From the NCBI GenBank assembly GCA_965203615.1, contig OZ241900.1, positions 4,092,001-4,156,000 on the forward strand: a stretch of 64,000 bases of DNA, in the 5' to 3' direction. Every line of letters begins with the position of its first letter. The first letter of the stretch is position 1. Origin of the DNA: VXNE01 sp965203615 (lineage in GTDB: Bacteria > Pseudomonadota > Gammaproteobacteria > Pseudomonadales > Azotimanducaceae). Position numbers and translations under genes: made by a program. Below are positions 25,642 through 35,118 of the stretch, in pieces. The notes beneath the pieces were generated by a model that was given only the letters and a program-made list of their open reading frames with translations, searched no databases and was not told the origin of the DNA.

Positions 25642-26487
25642 TCAGGCGGTCGACTTCCCCCGACGAATCCTCAAGGGAATGACGCAGGGCGTACTGGACT
25701 GGTAGTCGCGGTACTCGGGGTACTTGCCAAGCGAGATCGACTCGGTCAGCCGAATGGAGCCGACGAAGAGCAGCGTCAGCAGGACGAAGCCGAGTCCGGT
25801 CCAGTGCAGCCACTGCCCCGATGCGCCTGCGCCGAAGAGATAGAACACCCACCAGGTGGCTATTTCGCAGAAGTAGTTGGGGTGGCGGCAGTAGCCGAAC
25901 AGGCCGGTCGTAATGAATGGCTGCTTGATCTCTTCGCCAGCTTCCGCCCGTCGCTTCTTGTCCTGCTGAAACGCCCAGACCTGTTCGTCCGCGATGGCCT
26001 CGCCAAGGAAGAGGACGACGAAGAGCGTCGCCGCAACGCCGTCGATCCAGGTGAGCGGAGCGTCCGGCCACAGCCACGCCTGGTGCACGGGCGAGGTGAA
26101 GAGCCAGATGAGGAGCATCTGCCCGAAGGAGTTGAACGTGAGGTTGAGCACCTGAAACCTGACGGGGCCGACCCTTTCGCGCACCACCGCCCACCGGTAG
26201 TCTTCGCCGCCTTTGCGGAAACCGCCCTTGCGCGCGAAATTGAATGTGAGTCGTGCCCCCCACAGCACGACCAGGACCGTCATCAGGTTGAGCCGCGCAG
26301 AGTCGAAGCCCGCTTCGGCTGCCACCAGCAGGCAGTAGACCGGAGGGCACAGCGGCCAAAGGCGATCGATCCAGGAATATTCGCGGCTGATCACCGAGAA
26401 AAGCCACGTGAGCGCGGCGAGGATCAGGCAAAGGTCGAGTGCCGTGCCGAAAGGCGTGCCGGTCAGGGCGTGATCGAAGAAGTTCAT
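25642..26487 (-). CDS. DUF1295 family membrane protein (steroid 5-alpha-reductase-like)
   Basis: This 281-aa integral membrane protein has about six to seven hydrophobic segments. The C-terminal LFGYCRHPNYFCEIATWWVFY is the conserved cofactor-binding region shared by DUF1295, steroid 5-alpha-reductase C-terminal domains and isoprenylcysteine methyltransferases (R-HPNY-E). It probably acts on a lipid or polyprenoid substrate in the inner membrane using NAD(P)H; no direct evidence names it. The upstream promoter is shared with the divergent MaoC gene in a 137-bp gap. Confidence 0.85.
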   Translation of the reverse strand: MNFFDHALTGTPFGTALDLCLILAALTWLFSVISREYSWIDRLWPLCPPVYCLLVAAEAGFDSARLNLMTVLVVLWGARLTFNFARKGGFRKGGEDYRWAVVRERVGPVRFQVLNLTFNSFGQMLLIWLFTSPVHQAWLWPDAPLTWIDGVAATLFVVLFLGEAIADEQVWAFQQDKKRRAEAGEEIKQPFITTGLFGYCRHPNYFCEIATWWVFYLFGAGASGQWLHWTGLGFVLLTLLFVGSIRLTESISLGKYPEYRDYQSSTPCVIPLRIRRGKSTA

Positions 26488-26624
26488 GCCAGGGACAGTC
26501 TATACCCTGCGGATTCCGTGGCGCCGTATCCCGCGTCGAATGAGCACCTTGTGCGGTAGCATGGAAACAGCGGACGCGGATCGACGCGTCCGGCGTCAGG
26601 CGAAGCGAAGACAAGGAGAAAACC

Positions 26625-27098
26625 ATGGCCGACAACCTGCAAGCCGCATACGAAACGTTGACCGCGCGCATCGGCGAATCGACGCCGCACTCGGACTGGT
26701 TCGAGATAGACCAGCAACGCGTCAATGATTTCGCCGACGTGACGATGGATCACCAGTGGATCCACGTCGATGTCGAACGTGCGAAGGCGGGGCCGTTCGG
26801 CGCCCCGATCGCCCACGGCCACCTCACGCTATCGATTATGGGTCATTTGCCGCGCCCCGCGAGTGCCGCCGGGGCCCGGAGGATCGACGGCCAGAAAATG
26901 GCGATCAACTACGGCTTCAACAGGGTGCGATTCCCGGCACCGGTGCCGGTGGGCGCGCGTGTGCGGACGCAGAGCACGCTCAAGACCGTCGAGATCAAGG
27001 GCGGCATGATCGAGGTGATGAACGAGGTGGTGATGGAGGTCGAGGGGCAGGAAAAACCGTGCTGCGTGGCGGAAAGCCTTGCCCGTTTCGTCTTCTGA
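26625..27098 (+). CDS. MaoC family hydratase
   Basis: This 157-aa single hot-dog protein contains hydratase-2 motif residues DHQWIHVDVERAKAGPFGAPIAHGHLTLS (about residues 43-71). These provide the catalytic Asp/His dyad of (R)-specific enoyl-CoA hydratases. It probably hydrates an enoyl-CoA in the cytoplasm. AAGGAG lies about 6 nt before the ATG. The convergent rhomboid gene ends 9 bp downstream. The related MaoC protein at 46.9 kb is a different, more divergent branch. Confidence 0.9.
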   Translation: MADNLQAAYETLTARIGESTPHSDWFEIDQQRVNDFADVTMDHQWIHVDVERAKAGPFGAPIAHGHLTLSIMGHLPRPASAAGARRIDGQKMAINYGFNRVRFPAPVPVGARVRTQSTLKTVEIKGGMIEVMNEVVMEVEGQEKPCCVAESLARFVF

Positions 27099-27107
27099 AG
27101 GGGGCCC

Positions 27108-27866
27108 TTACATCCAGCGATGTCTTGAGACCCGCCGTTCGCCCAGGGCGCGGTGGGCGGCAATGTACTCGGGGCGACGGAAGAGGAGTATGAGAGCCAA
27201 TCCCGCGACGAAACCGCCGATGTGCGCCCAGAAGGCGACGCCGCCGCTTTGTCCGATCGCCGGCAGTCCGCTGACGATCTGGACCAGGAACCAGTAGCCG
27301 AGCATGAATACCGCGGGAACCGCGATGGTGGTCGCGTAGAAGCCGAGGAAAACGAACGTGTGCACGTGGGCGCGGGGATAGAGCAGGGCGTACGCACCCA
27401 TGACGCCGCCGATGGCGCCGGATGCGCCGACCATCGGCACCGGGCTTGAAGGATCTGTGGCGATCTGGGCGAACGCTGCGGCGAGACCGCAAAGAACGTA
27501 GAACACGACGAAGCGAAACGGCCCCATCGCGTCTTCGACGTTGTCGCCGAAGACCCACAGGAACCACATGTTGCCGAGGATGTGGAACCAGCCGCCGTGC
27601 ATGAACATCGACGTGACGAGCGTGAACGGATTGGCGGCCCCGTCGAGCACGCAGGCCTGGGTCTCGGAGACGCGTATGGTGTCGCCCGGGAAGACGTGGC
27701 CGAAGAGGTCGCCCGGGATGAGGGCGTAGTAGCAGAGGCTCTCCCCGAGCGACGGGTTGGTCCCGAATCCTTGCAACAGCATCCAGCAGCAGGCGTTCGC
27801 CGAGATGAGGACCATCGTCGCCACGGGTTTGCGTGTGGTGGGATTCTCGTCGCGCAGCGGGAACAT
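27108..27866 (-). CDS. rhomboid family intramembrane serine protease
   Basis: This 252-aa membrane protease has the catalytic Ser in VGASGAIGGVMG (GxSG, about residue 155) and the catalytic His in FWAHIGGFVAGL of a later helix. FMHGGWFHILGNMWFLWVFG is the conserved L1-loop/TM2 oxyanion region. About six transmembrane segments are visible. The start at 27866 (MFPLRDENPTTRKPVATMVLI) is chosen because the frame further upstream runs through the TPP riboswitch on the other strand. The substrate is unknown. Confidence 0.9.
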   Translation of the reverse strand: MFPLRDENPTTRKPVATMVLISANACCWMLLQGFGTNPSLGESLCYYALIPGDLFGHVFPGDTIRVSETQACVLDGAANPFTLVTSMFMHGGWFHILGNMWFLWVFGDNVEDAMGPFRFVVFYVLCGLAAAFAQIATDPSSPVPMVGASGAIGGVMGAYALLYPRAHVHTFVFLGFYATTIAVPAVFMLGYWFLVQIVSGLPAIGQSGGVAFWAHIGGFVAGLALILLFRRPEYIAAHRALGERRVSRHRWM

Positions 27867-27943
27867 GGATACAGCGGAACACGGTGCGGTCTGGTTGGCA
27901 AGTTCCCTTCCGTGTGCAGGCCCGATGCCTGATACAATGTCGC

Positions 27944-28032
27944 GAGACCCAAGGGGTGGCCCCGAGCCTGAGACGCGGATGCGATCCGCGGACCCTTTGA
28001 ACCTGATCCGGACAATACCGGCGGAGGGATAG
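27944..28032 (+). promoter_or_regulatory. TPP riboswitch (THI element)
   Basis: The conserved thi-box parts are all present: GGGGTG near 27953, CTGAGA at 27968-27973, and ACCCTTTGAACCTGATC at 27992-28008. GGAC-AATACCGGCGGAGGGA ends the aptamer at about 28029. A variable GC stem (CGCGGATGCGATCCGCG) fills the P3 region. Upstream, TACAAT (27933-27938) is a plausible -10. Downstream, CTCCCTCC at 28052-28059 can pair with the GGAGGGA end of the aptamer, and AGAGGAGG is the ribosome-binding site of the receptor gene. TPP binding would reduce receptor expression. Confidence 0.93.
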
Positions 28033-28078
28033 GGCGTTCCTGATCGAAGCATCTCCCTCCCGCCAAGAGGAGGACGAG

Positions 28079-30169
28079 ATGACGAGACTCACCATCATGC
28101 TGACCCTTGCGCTGGCCTATTCGGGCTTGCCCGCGCTCGGTCAGGAGACGGGAAATGAGCGCTCGGAAGACGCGCTAGAGATCGAGGAAATCGTCGTGAC
28201 CGCGACGTTCCGGGGCGACGAGTTGTACCAGGTGCCATCGAGCATCGGCGTCGTTCCCGCGGAAGCCATCGCGCGGCGAGGGGCGACGCATCTCGAAGAG
28301 ATCCTGAACATGATCCCGAACCTGAACTATGCGAAGGGCTCGTCACGGTCGCGCTTTCTGCAGATTCGCGGTATCGGCGAGCGGGGGCAGTTCAGCGAGC
28401 CGCTGAACGCGTCGGTCGGGCTGATCGTGGACGGCGTCGACCTTTCGGGGATCGGCACCGTGGCGATGCTGTTCGATGTCGAGCAGGTCGAAGTGCTTCG
28501 GGGACCCCAGGGCACGCGCTACGGAGCCAATGCCCTCGCCGGGCTGGTGAACGTGGTGACGCGGGCGCCGACCGACACGCCCGCAGGAGAGATGGAGCTG
28601 TTCGCGGGCAACTACGGCGCCCTCGGGGCGGGCGCGGTGCTCTCAGGCCCGCTTTCCGACAATGCGCGCGGCAGGTTGGCGGCGCGCGTCGACGTGGCTG
28701 ACGGGTTCATCGAAAACGACCACCTCGGTGTCGACGACACCGACAGCACGGACGAGAAGCTGATTCGGGGCAGGCTGTCCTGGGATGCGGGAGAGTCCGC
28801 AACGTTCGATGTCGCCGCCGGCTATATCGATGCCGACAATGGCTATGACGCGTTCTCGCTGGACAACATTCGCACCACGCTGACCGACGAACCGGGCCGC
28901 GACCGGCAGGAAACGCTGTATGGCTCCGCGGGTGCCAAGTGGCACGACAATCCGGCCTTTACCGTCGAGGCGCATGTGGCTGCGGCGGCATCGGACATCG
29001 CGTACGGATATGACGCCGACTGGGTATATGTCGGGTTCCATCCCTGGGGCTACTCGGGCACGGACGAATACTTGCGCGACCGGAACACCGTGACTGCGGA
29101 ACTGCGCCTCGTCTCCAAGGACGCGGGACAACTGTTCGGGGGCGCGACGGCATGGACCGCGGGTGCCTACGCGTTGCGCCAGGACGTGGCCCTGACCAGG
29201 CAGTCGACCTTCATAGACTCCGACTTCGCCAGCGATTACGGCATCGACCGGTTTGCGGCGTTTGGCCAAACGGAAACCGCGCTGGACGACCGTTCGACCC
29301 TCACGGTTGGACTTCGCCTGGAGCGTCACACGGCGTCCTATGACGACAGCGCTGGCGTCAGCTCCGCCCCCGAAGACAGCCTCGTCGGTGGCCGCGTTGC
29401 CTATGACCGGCTGCTGGGGCCGGGGGTCGTCGGCTACGGCTCGATTTCACGCGGCTACAAGGCGGGCGGATTCAACATCGACGGCACGCTGCCGGCGGAC
29501 CTCAGGGAGTACGACCCGGAAGTCCTGTGGAACTTCGAGGCGGGGCTCAAGGCGCGCACGGCGGATGGACGCGTGAGTTTGCGCGGCTCGGTCTTCCACA
29601 TGCAGCGCGATGACGTGCAGATCGACAGCTCCATCGTGATCTTCCAGGATGACGGCAGCACGGAGTTCATAGACTTCGTCGGCAACGCGGCCCAGGGCAC
29701 CAACAGCGGTGCCGAGATCGACGTGGAGTTCACGCCTACGGATGCGCTGGCGCTGTTCGCTCGCGTCGGTCTTCTACGGTCCGAATACGAGGACTACATC
29801 AACGGGGAGGGGATGGACCTCGGGGGACGCCGGCAGGCGCATGCGCCCGGCTACCAGTTCAGCGTCGGTGCCGATTTCGCGTTCGGCGAAGGGTACTTCG
29901 TGCAGGTAGAGATGGACGGTCGCGACGAGTTCTACTTTTCGGACAGCCACAGCGAGAAGTCCGAACCCTACACGCTGTTGAACGCGAGCGCCGGCTACCG
30001 GGGCCGCGACTGGTCGGTCACCGCATGGGCGCGCAATCTCGCCGACGAGGATTACTTCGTGCGCGGTTTCTTCTTCGGCAACGACCCGCGCGACGGCTAT
30101 ACGGACCGCGGCTTCACGCAACTCGGGGAACCGCGAAGGGTCGGCATCACGGCGAGCCGTTCCTGGTAG
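28079..30169 (+). CDS. TonB-dependent receptor, probable thiamine (TPP) uptake
   Basis: This 696-aa outer-membrane receptor has a signal peptide MTRLTIMLTLALAYSGLPALGQ and a TonB-box-like EIEEIVVTA at residues 37-45. The plug domain includes LEEILNMIPNLNYAKG and VEVLRGPQGTRYGANALAGLVNVVT, and is followed by a C-terminal beta-barrel ending in aromatic SRSW. It is directly controlled by a TPP riboswitch, which strongly implies import of thiamine or a thiamine derivative across the outer membrane. No inner-membrane thiamine permease follows it here. Confidence 0.9.
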   Translation: MTRLTIMLTLALAYSGLPALGQETGNERSEDALEIEEIVVTATFRGDELYQVPSSIGVVPAEAIARRGATHLEEILNMIPNLNYAKGSSRSRFLQIRGIGERGQFSEPLNASVGLIVDGVDLSGIGTVAMLFDVEQVEVLRGPQGTRYGANALAGLVNVVTRAPTDTPAGEMELFAGNYGALGAGAVLSGPLSDNARGRLAARVDVADGFIENDHLGVDDTDSTDEKLIRGRLSWDAGESATFDVAAGYIDADNGYDAFSLDNIRTTLTDEPGRDRQETLYGSAGAKWHDNPAFTVEAHVAAAASDIAYGYDADWVYVGFHPWGYSGTDEYLRDRNTVTAELRLVSKDAGQLFGGATAWTAGAYALRQDVALTRQSTFIDSDFASDYGIDRFAAFGQTETALDDRSTLTVGLRLERHTASYDDSAGVSSAPEDSLVGGRVAYDRLLGPGVVGYGSISRGYKAGGFNIDGTLPADLREYDPEVLWNFEAGLKARTADGRVSLRGSVFHMQRDDVQIDSSIVIFQDDGSTEFIDFVGNAAQGTNSGAEIDVEFTPTDALALFARVGLLRSEYEDYINGEGMDLGGRRQAHAPGYQFSVGADFAFGEGYFVQVEMDGRDEFYFSDSHSEKSEPYTLLNASAGYRGRDWSVTAWARNLADEDYFVRGFFFGNDPRDGYTDRGFTQLGEPRRVGITASRSW

Positions 30170-30214
30170 GAGGACGCACGCCCAAACCCCGCCCCCGGGG
30201 CGACCCGCGTGACG

Positions 30215-30952
30215 TTACTCACCTCTCCCGACGGCGCGTGGCGACATCCGGCCGGCGGCGGGACTCGCGGCAACGGCGCGGTCGAACCACTCGCTCGCGG
30301 ATGCGCTGTTGTACGCCCGCATCGTTGCCTTGACTCTCGCTGCCGCGCCCGCCGGATAGGATGACAGCTCCGCCGCCAGGTCCTGGCTCGTGCGCAGCAC
30401 ATCCTCGTCCGGTACACATGCGTAGGCGACGCCGATCGTTTCAAGTTCGGGTCCCATGAATCTGCGGCCGGTCAGGGCAAGTTTCGCGGTTATCGACTCC
30501 GGGTGGCGCAGCCGCAGCCACGCAATGTTGAAAGGGGCACTCAATCCCTGCCGCGCCTCTCCGACCTGCAGGAACGCGGTTTCTCCCGCGACGAGAAGGT
30601 CTGATGCCAGCGCAAGCGCCGCGCCGCCGTTGATGCCGTAGCGTTCGAGGGCGGCAATGACGGGCTTGCGGCAGTCGTACAGTGCGGTGTGCAACGCGCG
30701 CCAGATGACATTGAATTTCTCCAGCCACTCGGGTGGCGGATCGGCGTTGAAGGCCTTGATGTCGAGCCCGGAACAGAACGCGCCCTCGGCCCCTCGAAGC
30801 AGGATGGCGCCCACCGCATCGTCGGTGTCCAGCGCGCGCAGTTCCGCCGCCAGCGCCATGGCCAGGTCGCCGTCGATCGCGTTGCGCCGCTCGGGCCGGT
30901 TCAGGACCAGCTCGGCCCAGCCGTCGTGGGTGATCGTCTCTACAGGCGCCAT
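30215..30952 (-). CDS. enoyl-CoA hydratase/isomerase family protein
   Basis: This 245-aa crotonase-fold protein has its first oxyanion-hole segment at GAFCSGLDIKAF and the second at ALERYGINGGAALALASD, where the general-acid position differs from the standard E-G-x-x-x-G-G. NRPERRNAIDGDLA is the typical N-terminal strand-turn. The start MAPVETITHDG at 30952 is preferred. A longer frame to 31042 overlaps the divergent GST promoter. The reaction may be hydration, isomerisation or hydrolysis of an acyl-CoA. Confidence 0.88.
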   Translation of the reverse strand: MAPVETITHDGWAELVLNRPERRNAIDGDLAMALAAELRALDTDDAVGAILLRGAEGAFCSGLDIKAFNADPPPEWLEKFNVIWRALHTALYDCRKPVIAALERYGINGGAALALASDLLVAGETAFLQVGEARQGLSAPFNIAWLRLRHPESITAKLALTGRRFMGPELETIGVAYACVPDEDVLRTSQDLAAELSSYPAGAAARVKATMRAYNSASASEWFDRAVAASPAAGRMSPRAVGRGE

Positions 30953-31119
30953 TCGTTTCGTTCCTTGCCTTCTTTGCGTCGGCAGCTCCGGGCAGTCGAT
31001 CCGGACCGCCGCTATGTTACCGTTCCCGGGGAAGGTTCCCACGCATCTTGCACACCTCGGTCACGAACAGCAGAATCCGCTGGCCGGCGGCCTTCCCGTA
31101 ACGATGGAGCAGATCATTC

Positions 31120-31740
31120 ATGGCGAACGAACTCGTCTTTTATACCAATCCCATGTCGCGGGGGCGCGTCGTGCGCTGGATGCTGGAGGAGGTCGGATCC
31201 CCGTATCGCACGGAGATCGTCGGGTTCGGCGCCGAGATGAAATCGGCCGACTACCTGGCGGTGAATCCGATGGGCAAGGTCCCGGCGATTCGCCACGGCG
31301 ATGTCGTCGTCACCGAGACGGCGGCAATATGCGCCTACCTCGCGGACGCATTTCCGGATGCGGGGCTGGCGCCGCCGACCGATGCGCGCGGCGCGTACTA
31401 CCGGTGGCTTTTCTTCACGGCGGGACCGCTCGAGGCGGCCACGACGGATCGGATGCTGCGGGCCGCACCCACGCCGGAACAGGAGCCGATGGTGGGCTAT
31501 GGCAGCGTGGAAACCGTGGTCGCCGCGCTCGAGCACGCGTTGGCGGACGGCGACTACATCACGGGCGAGCGCTTTTCCGCTGCCGATGTCTATGTCGGTT
31601 CTCACATCCAGTGGGGCATGGACATGACCGGGATGCTCGAAGGAAGACCGGTTTTCGTCGACTACTGGGAACGGCTCCGCAATCGGGAGGCCTACCTCAG
31701 GGCACAGGAGATCGACGACGCGATTAGCAGCGACGCCTGA
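31120..31740 (+). CDS. glutathione S-transferase family protein
   Basis: This 206-aa cytosolic GST has an N-terminal thioredoxin-like domain (residues 1-78) with the potential catalytic Ser13 in NPMSRGR. The glutathione gamma-glutamyl-binding motif VPAIRHGDVVVTETAAI gives cis-Pro and Glu-Thr/Ser. The C-terminal helical domain contains the N-capping box FSAADVYVG. The sequence suggests a beta/theta-like bacterial GST. It is divergent from the crotonase and convergent with the TonB receptor, whose stop is 15 bp away. Confidence 0.9.
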   Translation: MANELVFYTNPMSRGRVVRWMLEEVGSPYRTEIVGFGAEMKSADYLAVNPMGKVPAIRHGDVVVTETAAICAYLADAFPDAGLAPPTDARGAYYRWLFFTAGPLEAATTDRMLRAAPTPEQEPMVGYGSVETVVAALEHALADGDYITGERFSAADVYVGSHIQWGMDMTGMLEGRPVFVDYWERLRNREAYLRAQEIDDAISSDA

Positions 31741-31755
31741 CGGACAGGCGGTCGG

Positions 31756-34284
31756 TTACCACCTGTAGCGGACTCGCGCCTGGAAGTGACGCGGCAGCTC
31801 CGGCAGGACGACCACGCCTCCGAAAAGATTCGGGAAGTTCGATCGGAAATACAGTTCGTCCGTGAGGTTCTTGGCGGTTGCGCTGAATATCCAGTTTTCG
31901 GCCTCGAACACGGCGCCCACATTGAGGAGTGTGTAGCCCGGGAGCGTCACCGAGTTGGAGAAGCCGGAGTGCACGGGGTCCGCGTTGACGGCGCTGGCGC
32001 TTACGGCGAACCCGTTGCCGAAGTCGTAGGTGCCGGTGAGCGCCCAGATGTCTTCCGGTATGCCGGCGCGGCGGGCCCCGCGCGCGCCGGGACGAATCAC
32101 GGATCCCCCCAGCGCGCCGCCGTAGAAGGCTTCGGGCGCCACGCCGGGAATGTCGTCCGCGCCGACGAAGCTGAAACGGGCACCCATCTCCCTGGTATTG
32201 AGATTGACCACCTCGATGTTCGAATAGCCGAGGGTCAGCACGAGTTTCTCGTTGACCACCCACCGGGCCTCGAGTTCGGCGCCCCGCGTATCGGTGGCCT
32301 GGTTGGTGACGGTGGACTGGGCTGAAAAGTCGGTGCGTTCCTGCTGGTACGCGGCGAGCGAGAAATACAGCGAGTCGTTGAGGACGCTTCCCTTGAGCCC
32401 CAGTTCCCGCAGTTCGGAAACGTCGAAGGCGGTGCCGGCCGCGATGTTTGCGGTAGTGATCTCGGACCCTTGGCCCGCGATCACGGTGGACTGGGTGGAG
32501 ACGGTGGCGTAGGGCCGCAACCCCAGGGGGCTCGCGTAGCTCAGGCTCAGCGTGCAGGAGAAGCCGTCCACCTCGTCGGCCGCCTGCGCCTGAATGCAGT
32601 CGCCGGGCGGCAGGCAAAAGTTGTTGGAACTTGGCAGCAGCAGCTTGTCGACGGGTTGCCGACTTTCCATGTCGACGGCGTCATAGCGCGCGCCGACAAG
32701 CAGGCTCACGCCGTTGCTCCAGTCCGTATTGGCCAGAACGGCGAATCCGAGGTCGAGGTAGTCACCGATGTAGTACTCGGTGTAATCGTCGTCGATCCGG
32801 GTCGACAGCAGCCGGGAGTCGAGCGGTCCGCCAGGTTGAGTGAGGTCGCGCCGGTCGAAATACTCGTTGGTGTAGTCGTCCGCGTGGTCGAAGTCCGTAT
32901 AGCGGAGCGATGGGGATAGCTGTATTGAAGTCTCGCTGCCGCCGACCCGAAAGTCGTTGGATACCACCAGTTTTTCTTCCACGACCCAGGTGTGGTGGAA
33001 CTGGGAGAACCCGTAGGCGGACTCCGCCAGCGTGTCGGCCGTTTCGAAGAACAACTGGTTCGTCCACTGCCAACCGTTCCGAGCGAAGACGATGGCGTCG
33101 AAATAGAGCGTAAGCACCTGGCTGTCGAGGAGGTCGTCGGGGCCGACCAGGACCTGGTTGGCCTTGAGTTGCGCGGTACCGGAGTTCTCAAGGCGCAGTA
33201 GATCGGGGCGGCACCCGAACACGATCGTATCCCCGATCGTGCAGGTCCCGGGAAAGGGGCCGGGGTATTGCAGAGCGCTGCCATCTCCGGGGGTGAGGCC
33301 TGCTGCAAACGGGTTCAGGTCGGTAAAGCCATCCTTATCGATATCGAACTCCTGGTGCGAGATGTGCCCGTCGCCATCGGCATCCAGCGGTAGGGCCTCT
33401 CCCGTGACGTACGTGCCATGGTCGATGAGGTCCTGCGTCAGCCGGTTCCAGCCGCCGACCTGGTTGCCGAGGTGGTCGTGGTACATGCCGCCGAACTCGA
33501 TGTGCATGTTCTCGCCGAGATCGGTGTCGAACGATGCCTGCAGCAACGTCTGACGCGTGCCCGTGTTGCGGTAGTAGCTGTCCGAGTCTTCGACTTCGGC
33601 GTAGAAGTAGTAGCCGAAGTAGCGACCTCCCAACGGATCAGCGCCGCCGACCTCGGCGCTCAGGATGCGCTTGTCCCAACTTCCCACGTCGACTCCAACG
33701 GCACTGGTTCTGCCGGCGATGAACTCGCCCGTTTCCTCGATCCTGGCGGATTTCGGATTGAAGTTGAGATAGCCGCCGATCTTGGCCGGTCCGTAGATCG
33801 GCGATGGCGGACCGCGCACGATGTCGACGCGGTCCGACGCGCCGATGGGGGTCGGATAGTTGCCGGGATTGTCGAGCCGGCGGACCCCTCGAAAGTAGGT
33901 CTCCCCCGGGGTGCCCCGGATGTCGAGGGATCCGGCGACGCCGAAAAAGGACTGCGTGAAGGTCCCGGGGGCCAGCGCGATCAACTCGTCGATGTCGCGC
34001 ATGTTGAAACGGTCCATCATTTCCGCGCTGACGCTGGAAACGGACCGGGGCGTCTCCAGCAGCGACTTGGCGAAGCCGAAGACGGTCTTCACGGCGTCTC
34101 CCGGCAGGCTGCCGAGGTCGCCGACCACCACGATTTCTTCTATGGCACCCGGCGTATCCGGGTCTCCATCCGTTTCCGTTTCGTCGTCCGCGATAGCCCA
34201 GGGTGCCGCGAGGATCAGGATCGCCGATGCCCACATGGCCTTGCCCGGCTTCGTGTCAGAACAGTCGTTTCTCGTACTCAACAT
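31756..34284 (-). CDS. TonB-dependent receptor with EF-hand-like insertion
   Basis: This 842-aa outer-membrane receptor has a signal sequence reading MWASAILILAAPWAIADD after a charged N-terminus, a TonB box region EEIVVVGDLGS, and a plug with DRVDIVRGPPSPIYGPAKIGGYLNF. The C-terminal barrel ends in VRYRW. In the barrel, about residues 310-340, lie DADGDGHISHQEF and DIDKDGFTDLN, two back-to-back EF-hand-type calcium loops in what should be an extracellular loop. The start at 34284 is chosen since the frame upstream overlaps the divergent phosphatase promoter. The ligand is unknown. Confidence 0.87.
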   Translation of the reverse strand: MLSTRNDCSDTKPGKAMWASAILILAAPWAIADDETETDGDPDTPGAIEEIVVVGDLGSLPGDAVKTVFGFAKSLLETPRSVSSVSAEMMDRFNMRDIDELIALAPGTFTQSFFGVAGSLDIRGTPGETYFRGVRRLDNPGNYPTPIGASDRVDIVRGPPSPIYGPAKIGGYLNFNPKSARIEETGEFIAGRTSAVGVDVGSWDKRILSAEVGGADPLGGRYFGYYFYAEVEDSDSYYRNTGTRQTLLQASFDTDLGENMHIEFGGMYHDHLGNQVGGWNRLTQDLIDHGTYVTGEALPLDADGDGHISHQEFDIDKDGFTDLNPFAAGLTPGDGSALQYPGPFPGTCTIGDTIVFGCRPDLLRLENSGTAQLKANQVLVGPDDLLDSQVLTLYFDAIVFARNGWQWTNQLFFETADTLAESAYGFSQFHHTWVVEEKLVVSNDFRVGGSETSIQLSPSLRYTDFDHADDYTNEYFDRRDLTQPGGPLDSRLLSTRIDDDYTEYYIGDYLDLGFAVLANTDWSNGVSLLVGARYDAVDMESRQPVDKLLLPSSNNFCLPPGDCIQAQAADEVDGFSCTLSLSYASPLGLRPYATVSTQSTVIAGQGSEITTANIAAGTAFDVSELRELGLKGSVLNDSLYFSLAAYQQERTDFSAQSTVTNQATDTRGAELEARWVVNEKLVLTLGYSNIEVVNLNTREMGARFSFVGADDIPGVAPEAFYGGALGGSVIRPGARGARRAGIPEDIWALTGTYDFGNGFAVSASAVNADPVHSGFSNSVTLPGYTLLNVGAVFEAENWIFSATAKNLTDELYFRSNFPNLFGGVVVLPELPRHFQARVRYRW

Positions 34285-34381
34285 TGGGCGCTCAGCTCGT
34301 TGCCCAGGTTTCTTCACTTGCGCTTTGGACCGCGCGCCGTCGATCATCGGGGCTGCGACCTCATCGACGGAACTGGAGAGA

Positions 34382-35086
34382 ATGCCGCAACTGTATCTGA
34401 TTCGGCACGGTCAGTCGGCGAACAATGCGCTCGTGGGAGAGAGTCCGCGGACTGCGGATCCCAGCCTGACAGACATTGGCACCACGCAGGCCGGAACGGT
34501 GGCCGCGCATCTCATACACGACGTGGACAAGACGGATGCGCGGGATGGGATTGCCGCCGAAGGCTGTTACGGAATCGGCAGGCTCTATTGCAGCCCGATG
34601 CTGCGCGCGCTTCAGACCGCAAGCCCTATCGGCGAGACGTTGGATGTTGCACCCGAAGTCTGGGTAGATATCCACGAAGCCGGGGGTGTCTGGCTCGACC
34701 ACGGGGACGGGCGGGTAGGCCACGGGGGGTTGACCCGGTCGGAGATGGAATCACAGTTCGCAGGCTTCAGCATTCCGGACGGCGTGACCGAAACAGGTTG
34801 GTGGAACGGTGCGTTCGAAACCCGGGAGCAACTCGTCGCAAGGGCGGGGCGGGTGGCGGACGAGATCCGGGACATGCTGTCGGGGCCGGAGGAACGCGTC
34901 GCCCTGGTCAGCCACGGCACCTTCCTTAGCGTGCTGGTGCAACATCTCCTGTTTGGCAGGCACTTGCCTGGTAGCCGCTTCAGCAGCCACAACACCGGAA
35001 TCAGCCGCCTGGATTTCAGCGATGGGCGCTGCATGGTCCGATATCTCAACCGGGTGGAGCACCTGTCAGCGGATCTGGTGACCTGA
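34382..35086 (+). CDS. histidine phosphatase family protein
   Basis: This 234-aa protein has the phosphoglycerate-mutase-like signature LYLIRHGQSANN (residues 4-15; His10 nucleophile) and the second catalytic His in VALVSHGTFLSVLV. Glu-rich TEAGG-type acid is present in DIHEAGGVW. The ATG at 34382 has GGAGAG immediately upstream and places the RHG motif at the standard position; the frame extending upstream is antisense to the TonB receptor and is rejected. The substrate is not predictable. Confidence 0.9.
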   Translation: MPQLYLIRHGQSANNALVGESPRTADPSLTDIGTTQAGTVAAHLIHDVDKTDARDGIAAEGCYGIGRLYCSPMLRALQTASPIGETLDVAPEVWVDIHEAGGVWLDHGDGRVGHGGLTRSEMESQFAGFSIPDGVTETGWWNGAFETREQLVARAGRVADEIRDMLSGPEERVALVSHGTFLSVLVQHLLFGRHLPGSRFSSHNTGISRLDFSDGRCMVRYLNRVEHLSADLVT

Positions 35087-35118
35087 GAGCGGCGAGCCGG
35101 CAATAGCTGGAAGGGGCT

